A DNA stretch of 64,000 nt, taken from NCBI RefSeq assembly GCF_001753205.1, contig NZ_CP017560.1, positions 2,294,001 through 2,358,000 on the forward strand, in the 5' to 3' direction. Shown piece after piece: positions 38,358 to 46,657 of the stretch. The notes under the pieces were generated by a model, which was given only the letters and a program-made list of their open reading frames with translations, ran no database searches and was not told where the DNA came from. Origin of the DNA: Sporosarcina ureilytica. GTDB lineage: Bacteria; Bacillota; Bacilli; Bacillales_A; Planococcaceae. A program made the position numbers and the translations under genes. Position 1 is the stretch's first letter, and the number at the start of each line of letters is the position of its first letter.

Positions 38358-38376
38358 ATAAATTTCCTCCTCTAAA

Positions 38377-39279
38377 TTAAGCTCGTGGGTGATGTTTTGT
38401 ATAGACTTCTTTAAGCCGCGAACGACTTACGTGTGTATAGATTTGTGTAGTTGAAATATCAGAATGACCTAGCATTTCTTGCACCGCTCTCAAATCTGCA
38501 CCGTTTTCAATTAAATGCGTGGCGAATGAATGACGTAAAATATGCGGTGTTAAATCTTTTTTTAGATTCGCCTCTACTGCATACCCTTTTATAATTTTCC
38601 AACACCCTTGTCTCGATAATCTCCCCCCGCGCATATTTACAAATAACGCATCTTCAGGCGTAGATGATTTCGAAACCATTTTACGTCTTGCCTCATTTAT
38701 ATAAACTGTGCAAGCTTCAATCGCTTTATTACCAAGTGGGACAATTCTTTCCTTCCCGCCCTTTCCAAAAACGCGCACAAACCCCATTGATAAGTGAATA
38801 TCATTTACATCGAGTGCGATAAGTTCGCTGACACGCATGCCCGTACCGTATAAAATTTCTAGTAAGGCGTAATCTCTTTTACCTTGCGCTTTATTTCTGT
38901 CAGGTGCTTCTATTAATCTATCCACTTCACTCATAGATAAAACATTCGGTAACTTTTGTTCAATTTTAGGTAGTTCTAAATGAACTGTTGGATCATCCGT
39001 CGCTACTTTTTCGCGAAGTAAAAATTGATGAAATGAACGGATTGAAGAAATATACCTTGAAACAGTCCGCGTTGACTTACCTGTTTCTTTCATTTTTTGC
39101 AAATATAAAATAATTTCCCTACGTGTAATCGCATCGACATTTGTTATCTGATTTTCTACTAGAAAATCAATATAATCTGTTAAGTCTCGATTATAAGAAG
39201 TAATTGTATTTGCTGCTAATTGGCGCTCTACTTGTAAAAAATGAAGATAATCTTCCAACGCTAAGCGAGCTTCCTTCAC
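38377..39279 (-). CDS. xerD: Tyrosine recombinase XerD
   Basis: Resolves chromosome dimers at dif together with CodV/XerC. The 300-residue protein has a SAM-like core-binding domain (about 1-90) and a catalytic domain with all active residues: R in [10 protein letters not shown]-x-x-R in [11 protein letters not shown] in [10 protein letters not shown], and the nucleophile Tyr in IYTHV. It is not fused to other domains and lacks the extra helix of integron integrases. The order drm-xerD-fur is as in B. subtilis (RipX). Confidence 0.96.
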   Translation of the reverse strand: MKEARLALEDYLHFLQVERQLAANTITSYNRDLTDYIDFLVENQITNVDAITRREIILYLQKMKETGKSTRTVSRYISSIRSFHQFLLREKVATDDPTVHLELPKIEQKLPNVLSMSEVDRLIEAPDRNKAQGKRDYALLEILYGTGMRVSELIALDVNDIHLSMGFVRVFGKGGKERIVPLGNKAIEACTVYINEARRKMVSKSSTPEDALFVNMRGGRLSRQGCWKIIKGYAVEANLKKDLTPHILRHSFATHLIENGADLRAVQEMLGHSDISTTQIYTHVSRSRLKEVYTKHHPRA

Positions 39280-39339
39280 TAAAAAACCCTCCTATCATGA
39301 AGTAAAAATGATTTGGTTAAGTTACATCATACGAACAAT

Positions 39340-39365
39340 GTTGATTTCCATCCCTGACGGACGTT
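39340..39365. repeat. Possible remnant of the structured intergenic repeat (copy F)
   Basis: GTTGATTTCCATCCCTGACG and the following GACG resemble the left end of copies A-E. The rest is not recognisable up to the fur terminator, so this is at most a fragment, in the 238-base gap between xerD and fur. Confidence 0.4.
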
Positions 39366-39473
39366 TTTACAACTTCAGGCGCTATCCTCTCGGGACACTT
39401 CAGCTTTCATTTTTCCAGCTTCGGAAGGTAGATGCACAAATCAAAAGCCATCAACTCGTTCAAAAGACCTTTA

Positions 39474-39513
39474 AAAACGCCAAAAGGGACAGCACGTAGC
39501 CATCCCCTTTTCA
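39474..39513 (-). terminator. Terminator after fur
   Basis: Stem GAAAAGGGGA with near-complement TCCCTTTTGG, followed by CGTTTTTAAAG on the minus strand. Confidence 0.6.
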
Positions 39514-39517
39514 GTAG

Positions 39518-39970
39518 TTAATTTTCGCCTTCATCCACTTTACATGTTTTACAAATCCCATGAAAGGTTAGCCAATGGTCTTTAATCGTAAATTCCCAAC
39601 GACTTTCTACGATTTTTTCAACATCCCCAAGCAGATCTTCTTGAATTTCTTCCACCTTACCACATTCAATACAAATCAGATGATGATGAAAGTGATTAGC
39701 ACCTTCTTTTCGAAGGTCAAAGCGTGACACACCGTCACCGAAATTAATTTTATCCACAATTTTTAAGTCAGTTAATAACTCTAATGTCCGGTATACGGTT
39801 GCTAGGCCGATTTCTGGCGATTTTTCTTTCACTAGTAAAAAGACGTCTTCGGCACTTAAATGGTCCGCCTCGTGCTCAAGGAGGACCAAAACCGTCGCTT
39901 CACGTTGCGGCGTCAATTTATAGCTGGCCGCGTGCAGCTGTTTCTTTATTCGATCGATTCGGCTTTTCAT
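39518..39970 (-). CDS. fur: Ferric uptake regulator family protein (Fur)
   Basis: Iron-responsive repressor. The winged-helix DNA-binding part (about 10-85) has LTPQREATVLVLLE and ATVYRTLELL; the metal sites follow, with HFHHHLICIECGKVEEI (Cys pair CIEC) and a second Cys pair near the C-terminus (CKTC). Length 150 (B. subtilis Fur 149). Position between xerD and nudF is that of fur rather than perR or zur. A good promoter precedes it. Confidence 0.93.
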   Translation of the reverse strand: MKSRIDRIKKQLHAASYKLTPQREATVLVLLEHEADHLSAEDVFLLVKEKSPEIGLATVYRTLELLTDLKIVDKINFGDGVSRFDLRKEGANHFHHHLICIECGKVEEIQEDLLGDVEKIVESRWEFTIKDHWLTFHGICKTCKVDEGEN

Positions 39971-39995
39971 CAGACGCCCCCCTCAAACTGAATTC

Positions 39996-40025
39996 ATTAT
40001 ACCAAATATGCTTTATAGAAAACAA
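39996..40025 (-). promoter_or_regulatory. SigA-type promoter of fur
   Basis: On the minus strand TTGTTT (40025-40020) and a consensus TATAAT (40001-39996) are separated by 18 bases, about 26 bases before the fur start. Confidence 0.7.
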
Positions 40026-40061
40026 CTGAAAGGGAAGATGGGGAAGCTAGTAGACTATGAA

Positions 40062-40577
40062 TCACTTAATAATTAAAAAGAAAATCGTATACTCAAGTCC
40101 GATTAAAAGTACCGCACACATTGCTACTGTTATTAAACCGCGGTTATTACGTTCTTTTCTACCTGTTGTTTTCAAGAAAAAGGGTGGTGTTAATACCGCA
40201 CAATATAAAAGCAATGCAAAACAAATTAATAGTTGAAAAGGAAACCACCATAGTGCATATTCAATGATCTTCAGCCCTTTCGCAAGCAAATATGCTGAAG
40301 AAACGCCAAATAGTACGCATTTTACAGCGCCCGTAAAAACGACTAAAAAACGGCTATATTTAAAGCGTGAAAATGCGAGTGCTAGAACAAAAAAGAGTAC
40401 CGTTGTCGTGACCGGAAATAGTAGACTCGCATCACGTCCTTCCACGACCCTGGCATCGAACATAATTAATATCTTTTCAACTGACCCTACTGACAATTCT
40501 CTAAATAACAATGTCCCACCCAAATAACTAACGGCTAAAATAATAAATAAATAAGTAAAAGATAAGGAACGGGTCAT
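40062..40577 (-). CDS. Multi-pass membrane protein of unknown function (spoIIM position)
   Basis: A 171-residue hydrophobic protein with about five membrane segments and a short basic loop (TTGRKERNNRG, about 145-155). I choose the ATG at 40577, six bases after GGAGGTG. It occupies the place of spoIIM between fur and nudF, but it is shorter than SpoIIM (about 214) and I see no clear SpoIIM motif, so I do not assign that name. It could be a diverged SpoIIM or an unrelated membrane protein. Confidence 0.75.
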   Translation of the reverse strand: MTRSLSFTYLFIILAVSYLGGTLLFRELSVGSVEKILIMFDARVVEGRDASLLFPVTTTVLFFVLALAFSRFKYSRFLVVFTGAVKCVLFGVSSAYLLAKGLKIIEYALWWFPFQLLICFALLLYCAVLTPPFFLKTTGRKERNNRGLITVAMCAVLLIGLEYTIFFLIIK

Positions 40578-40630
40578 CGGCTGCACCTCCGTCTATTTAG
40601 TACAACCTATGCTCGTCCCCCGAAAAATAT

Positions 40631-41176
40631 TTACATATTTAATTGATGTTTTACATAAAGAATTGCAAAAGCCGTCTTGGCATCATATATTTCACCGGAA
40701 GCGACCATCTTTTCTGCTTCCTCGACGCTTACTTCTAATCGTTCAATGAATTCGTCTTCATCACCTTCAGCAGGATTTTCAATTGCATACAGTTCCTTGG
40801 CCACGTAAAGATGAATAATCTCATCCGCAAAACCTGGAGAAGTTGCGAAGGATTGTAAATATGTAATGTCATTCGTCCCGAATCCTGTTTCTTCTTCGAG
40901 TTCACGAATTGCAGTTAACTTCGGATCTTCATTTGGTTCAATTCGACCGGCTGGAATTTCAACAATCGTTCGTTCTAATGCTTTTCTATACTGCTTTACG
41001 ACAATGATTTTCCCCTCGTCCGTAATTGGAATTATTGCGACTGCGCCTGGATGTTTTACCAATTCTCGTTTTGAATGATTGCCGTCTGGTAATTCAACGT
41101 CATCGACTTGCAGAGAGATGATCTTACCGTTATAAATGGAATTTGTTGCAATGGTTTTTTCCTCATAATTTTTCAT
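40631..41176 (-). CDS. nudF: ADP-ribose pyrophosphatase (Nudix)
   Basis: Hydrolyses ADP-ribose to AMP and ribose 5-phosphate. The Nudix box is complete at about residues 77-99: GRIEPNEDPKLTAIRELEEE followed by TGF. The N-terminal beta domain and C-terminal region match NudF (B. subtilis about 185 residues; here 181). It diverges from yqkF. Confidence 0.93.
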   Translation of the reverse strand: MKNYEEKTIATNSIYNGKIISLQVDDVELPDGNHSKRELVKHPGAVAIIPITDEGKIIVVKQYRKALERTIVEIPAGRIEPNEDPKLTAIRELEEETGFGTNDITYLQSFATSPGFADEIIHLYVAKELYAIENPAEGDEDEFIERLEVSVEEAEKMVASGEIYDAKTAFAILYVKHQLNM

Positions 41177-41258
41177 TGGCCGCTTTCCTTTCTACTCTTT
41201 GTAAGTGGAATTTATCGTCTTATCATTGTACCATGGAAGCATAGAAGGTGGTGTGATG

Positions 41259-42164
41259 ATGAAGAAAAGAGAACTAGGTACGAGTGGCCTATTCGTATCC
41301 GAACTTGGTTTCGGTGCCATGTCATTACCTAATAATTTATCAGAAGCGAATGAGATTTTTGACGCCGCACTTCATGCCGGAATCAACTTTTTCGATACGG
41401 CTGATTTATATGATGGTGGGAAAAATGAAGAATTCATCGCCTCTTTATTAAAAGGACGAAGAAATGATATTGTACTCGCAACAAAAGTGGGAAATAAACT
41501 GAATGCAGATGGAAAAAGTTGGTCATGGAATCCGACTAAAAAACATATTACAGAAGCTGTTAAACAGAGTCTTCGAAGACTAGGAACGGACTACATTGAC
41601 TTATACCAATTACATGGTGGCACGATAGAAGACCATGTTGATGAGACAATTGATGCTTTTGAAAGTTTGAAAAAGGAAGGACTCATTTTACAATATGGCA
41701 TTTCATCAATACGCCCTACTGTGATTAAACGATTTCTCGAAAAAAGTTCAGCCATTTCAGTCATGATGCAGTACAGTGTACTTGATAGAAGGCCTGAAGA
41801 ATGGTTTTCTATGATTGAAGGTCTCGGTGCTTCTATAATTACGAGAGGAACGATTGCGAAGGGCTTCCTAACATTGGATGGAACTTCAAAAGAAAAAGCC
41901 TTAAAAGGATTTGCCTCCTATAATAAAAAGGAATTAATTGAAACACTTGAAGACTTACACAAAAATTTTGACGATTTACACGCCGTTGCAATTGTATTTG
42001 TGCTAAATGAACAATCTGTTTCTTCCGCATTAGTTGGTGCTAAATCTAAGCAACAATTACTCGACTCCATTATCGCTTATAAAAAAGGAAGCTCAATCGG
42101 AACATTAGAGATATTACGGAATATGACAACGCAACACCAATATAAAGAACACCGACTCGAATAA
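41259..42164 (+). CDS. yqkF: Aldo/keto reductase family oxidoreductase (YqkF-like)
   Basis: NADPH-dependent reductase of the aldo/keto reductase superfamily, substrate unknown. The TIM barrel shows FFDTADLYDGGKNEEFIA (catalytic Asp and Tyr), VLATKVGNK (catalytic Lys) and YIDLYQLHG (catalytic His). An AAGGTGGTG site precedes two consecutive ATG codons; I use the second (41259), seven bases away. 301 residues, as B. subtilis YqkF (about 306). Confidence 0.9.
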   Translation: MKKRELGTSGLFVSELGFGAMSLPNNLSEANEIFDAALHAGINFFDTADLYDGGKNEEFIASLLKGRRNDIVLATKVGNKLNADGKSWSWNPTKKHITEAVKQSLRRLGTDYIDLYQLHGGTIEDHVDETIDAFESLKKEGLILQYGISSIRPTVIKRFLEKSSAISVMMQYSVLDRRPEEWFSMIEGLGASIITRGTIAKGFLTLDGTSKEKALKGFASYNKKELIETLEDLHKNFDDLHAVAIVFVLNEQSVSSALVGAKSKQQLLDSIIAYKKGSSIGTLEILRNMTTQHQYKEHRLE

Positions 42165-42181
42165 TCTTGGTCGGTGTTCTT
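42145..42181 (+). terminator. Hairpin at the 3' end of yqkF
   Basis: An 11-base-pair stem, AAGAACACCGA and its complement, overlapping the last codons of yqkF. The T tail is weak (CTTACA), so termination would be partial. Confidence 0.5.
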
Positions 42182-42220
42182 ACAGGCTCTCGCTAGTGTT
42201 TGGCCAGCAAAGTTGTTCAT

Positions 42221-42814
42221 TTATCGTGCATCCGGGAAGACATTTCGAACTGCTTGTCCAAATTCATCAAAGAAACCTTCGATTGGATCGCCTTCATTAA
42301 TGCGTGTTTGATAATCTTTCATCCGTTCAACAAAATCAGGGTTTAAAGAGACATAGACATTTTCAACGTCCTGATTCACTTCCCGAACTTTTTCCGCAAT
42401 TTTATCTTCCAAATCCTTGGATAGTTCATCTTCAGTTGTCGCATTGTCGTTATTGTTATTATTTGTGGTCGTATCGTTGTTATTAGCATTATTATCTGTG
42501 GTCGTTCCGCCATTGTTATTCAAAACAACAGCAACGTAAGCATTATTGTCCGTGACAATAACCGTGGCACTGTCTACCTCTTCTAATTCCTCTACCTTAT
42601 TAGCAGCATCCTCAGATACATCCAATCGCGATTCACCGTTATGGTCAACGCCATTGTCTACATTGTTCTCTGTCGTATTATTTTTGTTATTCACCCCATC
42701 CTCAACCGCATTATTATCAATGGAGTGATCTTTGTTGTTATTATTTTTATTCATACAACCAACGAGTGCCAATGCGACGAGTGCAGCCACCATCAACATT
42801 ATTAATTTCTTCAT
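42221..42814 (-). CDS. YhcN/YlaJ-type spore lipoprotein
   Basis: Lipoprotein resembling the YhcN/YlaJ family found in spores. Signal peptide with lipobox ALVGC (Cys at about 20), an Asn-rich low-complexity stretch, the conserved block SEDAANKVEELEEVDSATVI with VTDNNAYVAVVL, a second Asn/Thr-rich linker, and the C-terminal VREVNQDVENVYVSLNPDFV. The start is the ATG at 42814, six bases after GGGAGG. The two Asn/Thr runs are coded by AAT/AAC triplets and probably vary in length. Its role in germination is known only by analogy. Confidence 0.85.
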   Translation of the reverse strand: MKKLIMLMVAALVALALVGCMNKNNNNKDHSIDNNAVEDGVNNKNNTTENNVDNGVDHNGESRLDVSEDAANKVEELEEVDSATVIVTDNNAYVAVVLNNNGGTTTDNNANNNDTTTNNNNNDNATTEDELSKDLEDKIAEKVREVNQDVENVYVSLNPDFVERMKDYQTRINEGDPIEGFFDEFGQAVRNVFPDAR

Positions 42815-42960
42815 CAAATTCCTCCCTAATTTAATTTCAGTACTAGCATGACCTAAGTTGGGAGTTTTTATGTATTCACAATTAATATTTCACCTTAAAA
42901 CTCAAAATAATATACAATCATTTTTTAATAAGAGATGTATTAGGATTACTGCGGAATAAC

Positions 42961-44112
42961 TTAAATCGTTACTAAACCACCGAATAATGAAATTAAAATT
43001 AAACTCATGATACTGACGGAAAATGCTGCAACTAGTCCAATCATAAATGGCTTTAATCCAAGGCCTTTAAACATTTTTAAATTTGTCGATAAACCAACAC
43101 CTGCCATTGCGGCCCCGAGTAAATAAGTTGAACCGAATGAACTGAATGCTGTGTAAAAACGCTCCCATGTCGCGACATTTAATACGCCAAATGCTTGGTC
43201 GCCACGGGCTATCGTCATATCTCCAACGGTTCGAATCAATGCTAGAAGTAAGAAACCAATGACAAATAGTGGAATAAGCGTATACCATTTAGGTACTTGT
43301 TTTGTTTCCTCTCCCTCTACTTGTTCAACATTTCTCAAAAAAAGATAGGAAATAAACGGAATGACTGCAATGATAAATAAATTTCTTGTTAATTTGGTGA
43401 CAGTCGCAACATCAATCACCTTTTCCATTCCATACATCTGATTGTAAATCAGTGCCGCACCCGTTACTTGTGCTGTGTCGTGAATCGCAGTTCCTAAAAA
43501 TAAGCCTGCTTTGATAGGATGATCAGCAAAAAAGAAATGAGCCAAATACGGGTAAAATAACATACTGACTAACCCGAACATTGTAATGTTTGCTACCGCG
43601 TAGGAGATTTCATTATCTTTCGCTTTAACGACAGGTGCCGTTGCCATTATTGCTGTCACTCCACAAATTCCCGTTCCGGAAGCAATTAACGTTCCTAGCC
43701 GCTTGGACTGGTTCATCTTTTTTGTGAAATATAAAGTAACCGTTAAACCGCAAGCAATACAAAGGATAATTAACGGTAATCCCCAAGCACCAAGCTTTAA
43801 AGCTTCAACAAGACTCAGGCGTAGCCCAAGTAAAATGATACCCGCTCGCAATAAGTATTTAAGGGAAAACTTAATCCCATCCATAAACATTTCGGATAGC
43901 CCAATTGTGTTTCGTATTAAAATACCGAGTAAAATGGCTACGAAAATACCTGATATCGGACTAGAACTACCCGCAGGCAACACATTCAAAGCGTTCAATA
44001 ACAAACCTAATAAGTCCGCAAAATAAATGCCAATTAATATGACTGCAAGGCAAATCGCTACGCCTGGTACATAATTAAGAAATTTATTCTTTACACTACT
44101 TTCTTTTCTCAA
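42961..44112 (-). CDS. YeiH/UPF0324 family putative sulfate exporter
   Basis: Integral membrane protein with about ten segments, of the UPF0324 (YeiH, putative sulfate exporter) family. Conserved-looking blocks are GTGICGVTAIMATAPVVKAK and FLGTAIHDTAQVTGAALIY. Starts available are TTG codons only: at 44124 (too close to AAAGGA) and at 44112 (five bases after GAGGG); I use the latter, giving 383 residues. The substrate is not proven for this family. Confidence 0.85.
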   Translation of the reverse strand: MRKESSVKNKFLNYVPGVAICLAVILIGIYFADLLGLLLNALNVLPAGSSSPISGIFVAILLGILIRNTIGLSEMFMDGIKFSLKYLLRAGIILLGLRLSLVEALKLGAWGLPLIILCIACGLTVTLYFTKKMNQSKRLGTLIASGTGICGVTAIMATAPVVKAKDNEISYAVANITMFGLVSMLFYPYLAHFFFADHPIKAGLFLGTAIHDTAQVTGAALIYNQMYGMEKVIDVATVTKLTRNLFIIAVIPFISYLFLRNVEQVEGEETKQVPKWYTLIPLFVIGFLLLALIRTVGDMTIARGDQAFGVLNVATWERFYTAFSSFGSTYLLGAAMAGVGLSTNLKMFKGLGLKPFMIGLVAAFSVSIMSLILISLFGGLVTI

Positions 44113-44229
44113 ATCATCCCTCAATTCCTTTGGTGTAAATTACTTTTAAAATAGGTCTTGAAACGAACAAAAATAGAAGAGGAAACCAAGCTCCTCTCCT
44201 ACTTCTTTTTTATCTAAAAGTTGCACACA

Positions 44230-45303
44230 TCAATCGACTTCTACGCCCCAATTAAATGGATCCTCAACCGTCCCTGTTTGTATGCCCGTTAATGTATCAT
44301 ATAATTGTTTAGACAGTTCGCCTGTTTTCCCTTCATTCACAACAAACTTTTCATCCTGCCAATTAAATTCGCCAATTGGGGAAATAACTGCCGCTGTTCC
44401 CGTTCCAAACGCTTCTTCTAACGCCCCATTTGCATGCGCTTCTTTCAGTTCTTCCATTGAAATTTTGCGCTCAATCACTGGGATATTCCAATGCTTTAGT
44501 AATTGGATAATGGATTTTCTTGTGATCCCTTCCAATATACTGCCATTCAGTTCAGGTGTAATGACTTCCCCATTAATTTTGAAGAAAACGTTCATACTTC
44601 CTACTTCTTCTATGTACTTTTTCTCCACACCATCTAACCAAAGAACTTGTGAATAACCTTTTTGTGCTGCTATTTCTTGTGCTTTTAATCCCGCCGCATA
44701 GTTACCTGCTGTCTTTGCTGTTCCAGTTCCTCCAGAAACAGCTCGAACGTATTCGTTTTCGACTAAAATTTTCACTGGATGAATTCCTTCTTTGTAATAA
44801 GAACCAACTGGCGACAAAATAATCATAAAACGATATTTGGTTGAAGGCGCAACCCCTAAATAAGGCTCAGTTGCAATCATGAAAGGTCTAATGTAGAGTG
44901 AGGTCCCCTCTGCTTTAGGAATCCAGTCTTTATCTACAATGAGTAATTGCTTCAATGCTTCAAGTGCAAACTCTTCGTCAATTTGCGGCATGCATAGACG
45001 TTCACACGATTGATTCATACGGCGCATATTTTGCTCCGGACGGAATAAACGGATTTTCCCTTCTTTAGATAAATAGGCTTTCAATCCTTCAAATACCGTT
45101 TGCCCATAATGAAAAATAATTGCTGCTGGATCAAGTGTTAGGGGTTCATAAGGAACTACTCGATGGTCTGTCCATCCTTTTTCCTCACAATAATCCGCAA
45201 TAAACATATGGTCCGTGAATACTCTACCAAATTGCAATTCCTCTGCTAACGGCTTTTCTCTTTTTGACTCACTCAGTTTGACTTCGATTGTTTGTACTGT
45301 CAT
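44230..45303 (-). CDS. ilvE: Branched-chain amino acid aminotransferase
   Basis: PLP-dependent transaminase for Leu, Ile and Val, class IV fold. The PLP lysine is in GTGTAKTAGNYAAGL (about 197-211), FHYGQTVFEGLKAY is the N-terminal signature, and EEVGSMNVFF and GSILEGITRKSI complete the family pattern. 357 residues, as YwaA/YbgE of B. subtilis. The gene stands alone with a possible CodY box in its leader. Confidence 0.95.
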   Translation of the reverse strand: MTVQTIEVKLSESKREKPLAEELQFGRVFTDHMFIADYCEEKGWTDHRVVPYEPLTLDPAAIIFHYGQTVFEGLKAYLSKEGKIRLFRPEQNMRRMNQSCERLCMPQIDEEFALEALKQLLIVDKDWIPKAEGTSLYIRPFMIATEPYLGVAPSTKYRFMIILSPVGSYYKEGIHPVKILVENEYVRAVSGGTGTAKTAGNYAAGLKAQEIAAQKGYSQVLWLDGVEKKYIEEVGSMNVFFKINGEVITPELNGSILEGITRKSIIQLLKHWNIPVIERKISMEELKEAHANGALEEAFGTGTAAVISPIGEFNWQDEKFVVNEGKTGELSKQLYDTLTGIQTGTVEDPFNWGVEVD

Positions 45304-45347
45304 GATACCCGTGTCTCCTTACCATTTTAATTTCACAAAACCAATAA

Positions 45348-45362
45348 CATTTTCTGCAAGTA
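45348..45362 (-). promoter_or_regulatory. Possible CodY-binding site upstream of ilvE
   Basis: The minus-strand word TACTTGCAGAAAATG matches 11 of 15 positions of the CodY consensus AATTTTCWGAAAATT, 45 bases upstream of the ilvE start. CodY commonly represses branched-chain amino acid genes. The match is moderate and could be chance in AT-rich sequence. Confidence 0.35.
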
Positions 45363-45421
45363 AATGATTTAATAATTAGTATACTACGAAAAAGTCAGAA
45401 ATAATAGCATCATTTCAATTC

Positions 45422-45740
45422 TAACTGAGTCATGTTTTTGTGGGTACTATTTTAAGTAAATATTTTCTCCTCCTGGATAGTACAGTATCTCATTTTTAAA
45501 ATACGAAATAAAATGTTGATTTCCGTTCCGAGCGGACGCTTTCCGCGAGGCGTGCGGTGAGCCGCTTCCTTCGCTTCGCTCCGTCCAGGGTCTCACCTGT
45601 CACGCTTAATCTCGCAGGAGTCGCCGCTCTGCACTCCAATCAACAGAGATTCCTTTTATATAAATTTCTAAACACATATAACTTACATATGATCTGTCTT
45701 AGTCTCATTAATGTTGGTGATTTCGTGTAATTTACTCTAG
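45422..45740 (-). mobile_element. ISLre2-like insertion sequence relic D
   Basis: Shares its left flank (GAGTCATGTTTTTGTGGG, then TACTATTTTAAG) and its right flank (AGAGATTCC, TATATAAATTTCT, and ATGTTGGTGATTTCGTGT) with relic A, with a structured repeat between. The transposase start region is almost wholly deleted, and the outer right end is not recognisable. Confidence 0.5.
45515..45644. repeat. Structured intergenic repeat, copy D (130 bp)
   Basis: A short copy: GTTGATTTCCGTTCCGAGCG to GCACTCCAATCAAC, with CTTTCCGCGAGGCGTGCGGT and CTTCGCTCCGTCCAGGGTCT in the middle in place of the longer stem block found in copies A, C and E. Confidence 0.85.
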
Positions 45741-45803
45741 ACAAATGCTAATAGCTAAAGTCACCCTATATTCAAAATGAGTGACTTAAGCAAATTCCAA
45801 GGA

Positions 45804-45926
45804 TTACTTTTTCTTCTTTTTAGCTGCGTCATTTTGTCCGGTTACTTTTAGATCGTCTACACTTTTATCATATCCATAGCCATATTCTTCACGGTCTTTT
45901 TCATTCCCACGTTTTTTCTTACTCAC
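45804..45926 (-). CDS. Small charged protein of unknown function (40 residues)
   Basis: GTG at 45926 lies nine bases after a perfect GGAGG site; an in-frame ATG at 45932 is only three bases away. The product, starting MSKKKRGNEKDREEYGYGYD and ending in a run of lysines, is highly charged with no hydrophobic segment. I do not recognise a family. Small basic proteins of this type in spore formers are often spore or nucleic-acid associated, but that is only a guess. It faces away from the thioredoxin-like gene at 46.0 kb. Confidence 0.65.
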   Translation of the reverse strand: MSKKKRGNEKDREEYGYGYDKSVDDLKVTGQNDAAKKKKK

Positions 45927-46042
45927 ATTCATTCACCTCCGTACCATAAGCTTGGACCATATTTGTGCTTTTATGATAATGCATTTCAGTTTACCTATTA
46001 CGCAATATTCCGTACACTTTAAGTATGAATTAAGAATGGGAG

Positions 46043-46606
46043 ATGATGGATGTGGGTTTAAATGAGTGGTTCAATAAAGGTTTGACGCCTGAACAGTATA
46101 TGGAAACGCTAGATAAACATAAAGAAGCGTTCAACCATATTTACGAAAGTTTCAGTGTTGAAAATGATGAAACTTTTCTTCAACAATTAAATGAAAAAAA
46201 CGTGCGTGCTGTCGTATTAGCCGAACCTTGGTGCGGTCATTGTATGTTAAACATTCCAGTTTTACTTCGACTTTCGGAAAAAGCAAACATGCCCATTAAA
46301 TTTTTGTTACGTGATGAAAACTTAGAACTTATGGATCAATATTTAACAAACGGAAAATCAAGGACCATCCCGATTATGATTTTCATCAATGAAAATGGCG
46401 ATGAAATCGCGAAATGGGGACCAATTGCTGATAAAACAAAACAATATGTTGATGAGCTTAGAAAAGATTTACCGCCAAAAGAGTCCGAAGAATATGATGA
46501 AAAATTCAAAGAATTGATTGCGATCACAGGAAAAGAGTTTAAAGAAAACGCCGACTTATGGAATGGCGCGTATATAAGTATGAAAGAAACCTTATCAAAA
46601 ATTTAA
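46043..46606 (+). CDS. Thioredoxin-family protein with a CGHC site
   Basis: A cytosolic thioredoxin-fold protein (no signal peptide). The active site is EPWCGHCML (about residues 58-66) and the cis-Pro is in RTIPIMIFINENG (about 111-123). N-terminal (about 1-50) and C-terminal (about 150-187) helical extensions are longer than in plain thioredoxin. It resembles the stand-alone thioredoxin family proteins common in Bacillus; its partner is unknown. The start is unsure: ATG at 46043 or 46046 lie very close to GGGAG, while GTG at 46052 has nine bases of spacing. Confidence 0.82.
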   Translation: MMDVGLNEWFNKGLTPEQYMETLDKHKEAFNHIYESFSVENDETFLQQLNEKNVRAVVLAEPWCGHCMLNIPVLLRLSEKANMPIKFLLRDENLELMDQYLTNGKSRTIPIMIFINENGDEIAKWGPIADKTKQYVDELRKDLPPKESEEYDEKFKELIAITGKEFKENADLWNGAYISMKETLSKI

Positions 46607-46616
46607 TCATGCATAT

Positions 46617-46652
46617 AAAAACTCATGCAAAATAATCATTGCATGAGTTTTT
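46617..46652. terminator. Bidirectional terminator
   Basis: A 12-base-pair stem, AAAACTCATGCA and its complement, with A and T runs on both sides, between two convergent genes (thioredoxin-like and FAD oxidoreductase). Confidence 0.88.
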
Positions 46653-46657
46653 TGTTA

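Noticed and set aside
40062-40577. spoIIM
   Set aside because: The location fits, but length and sequence do not show SpoIIM features, so the name is withheld.
45304-45420. T-box leader for ilvE
   Set aside because: No T-box core sequence (GGGTGGNACCGCG) or terminator is present in the leader.
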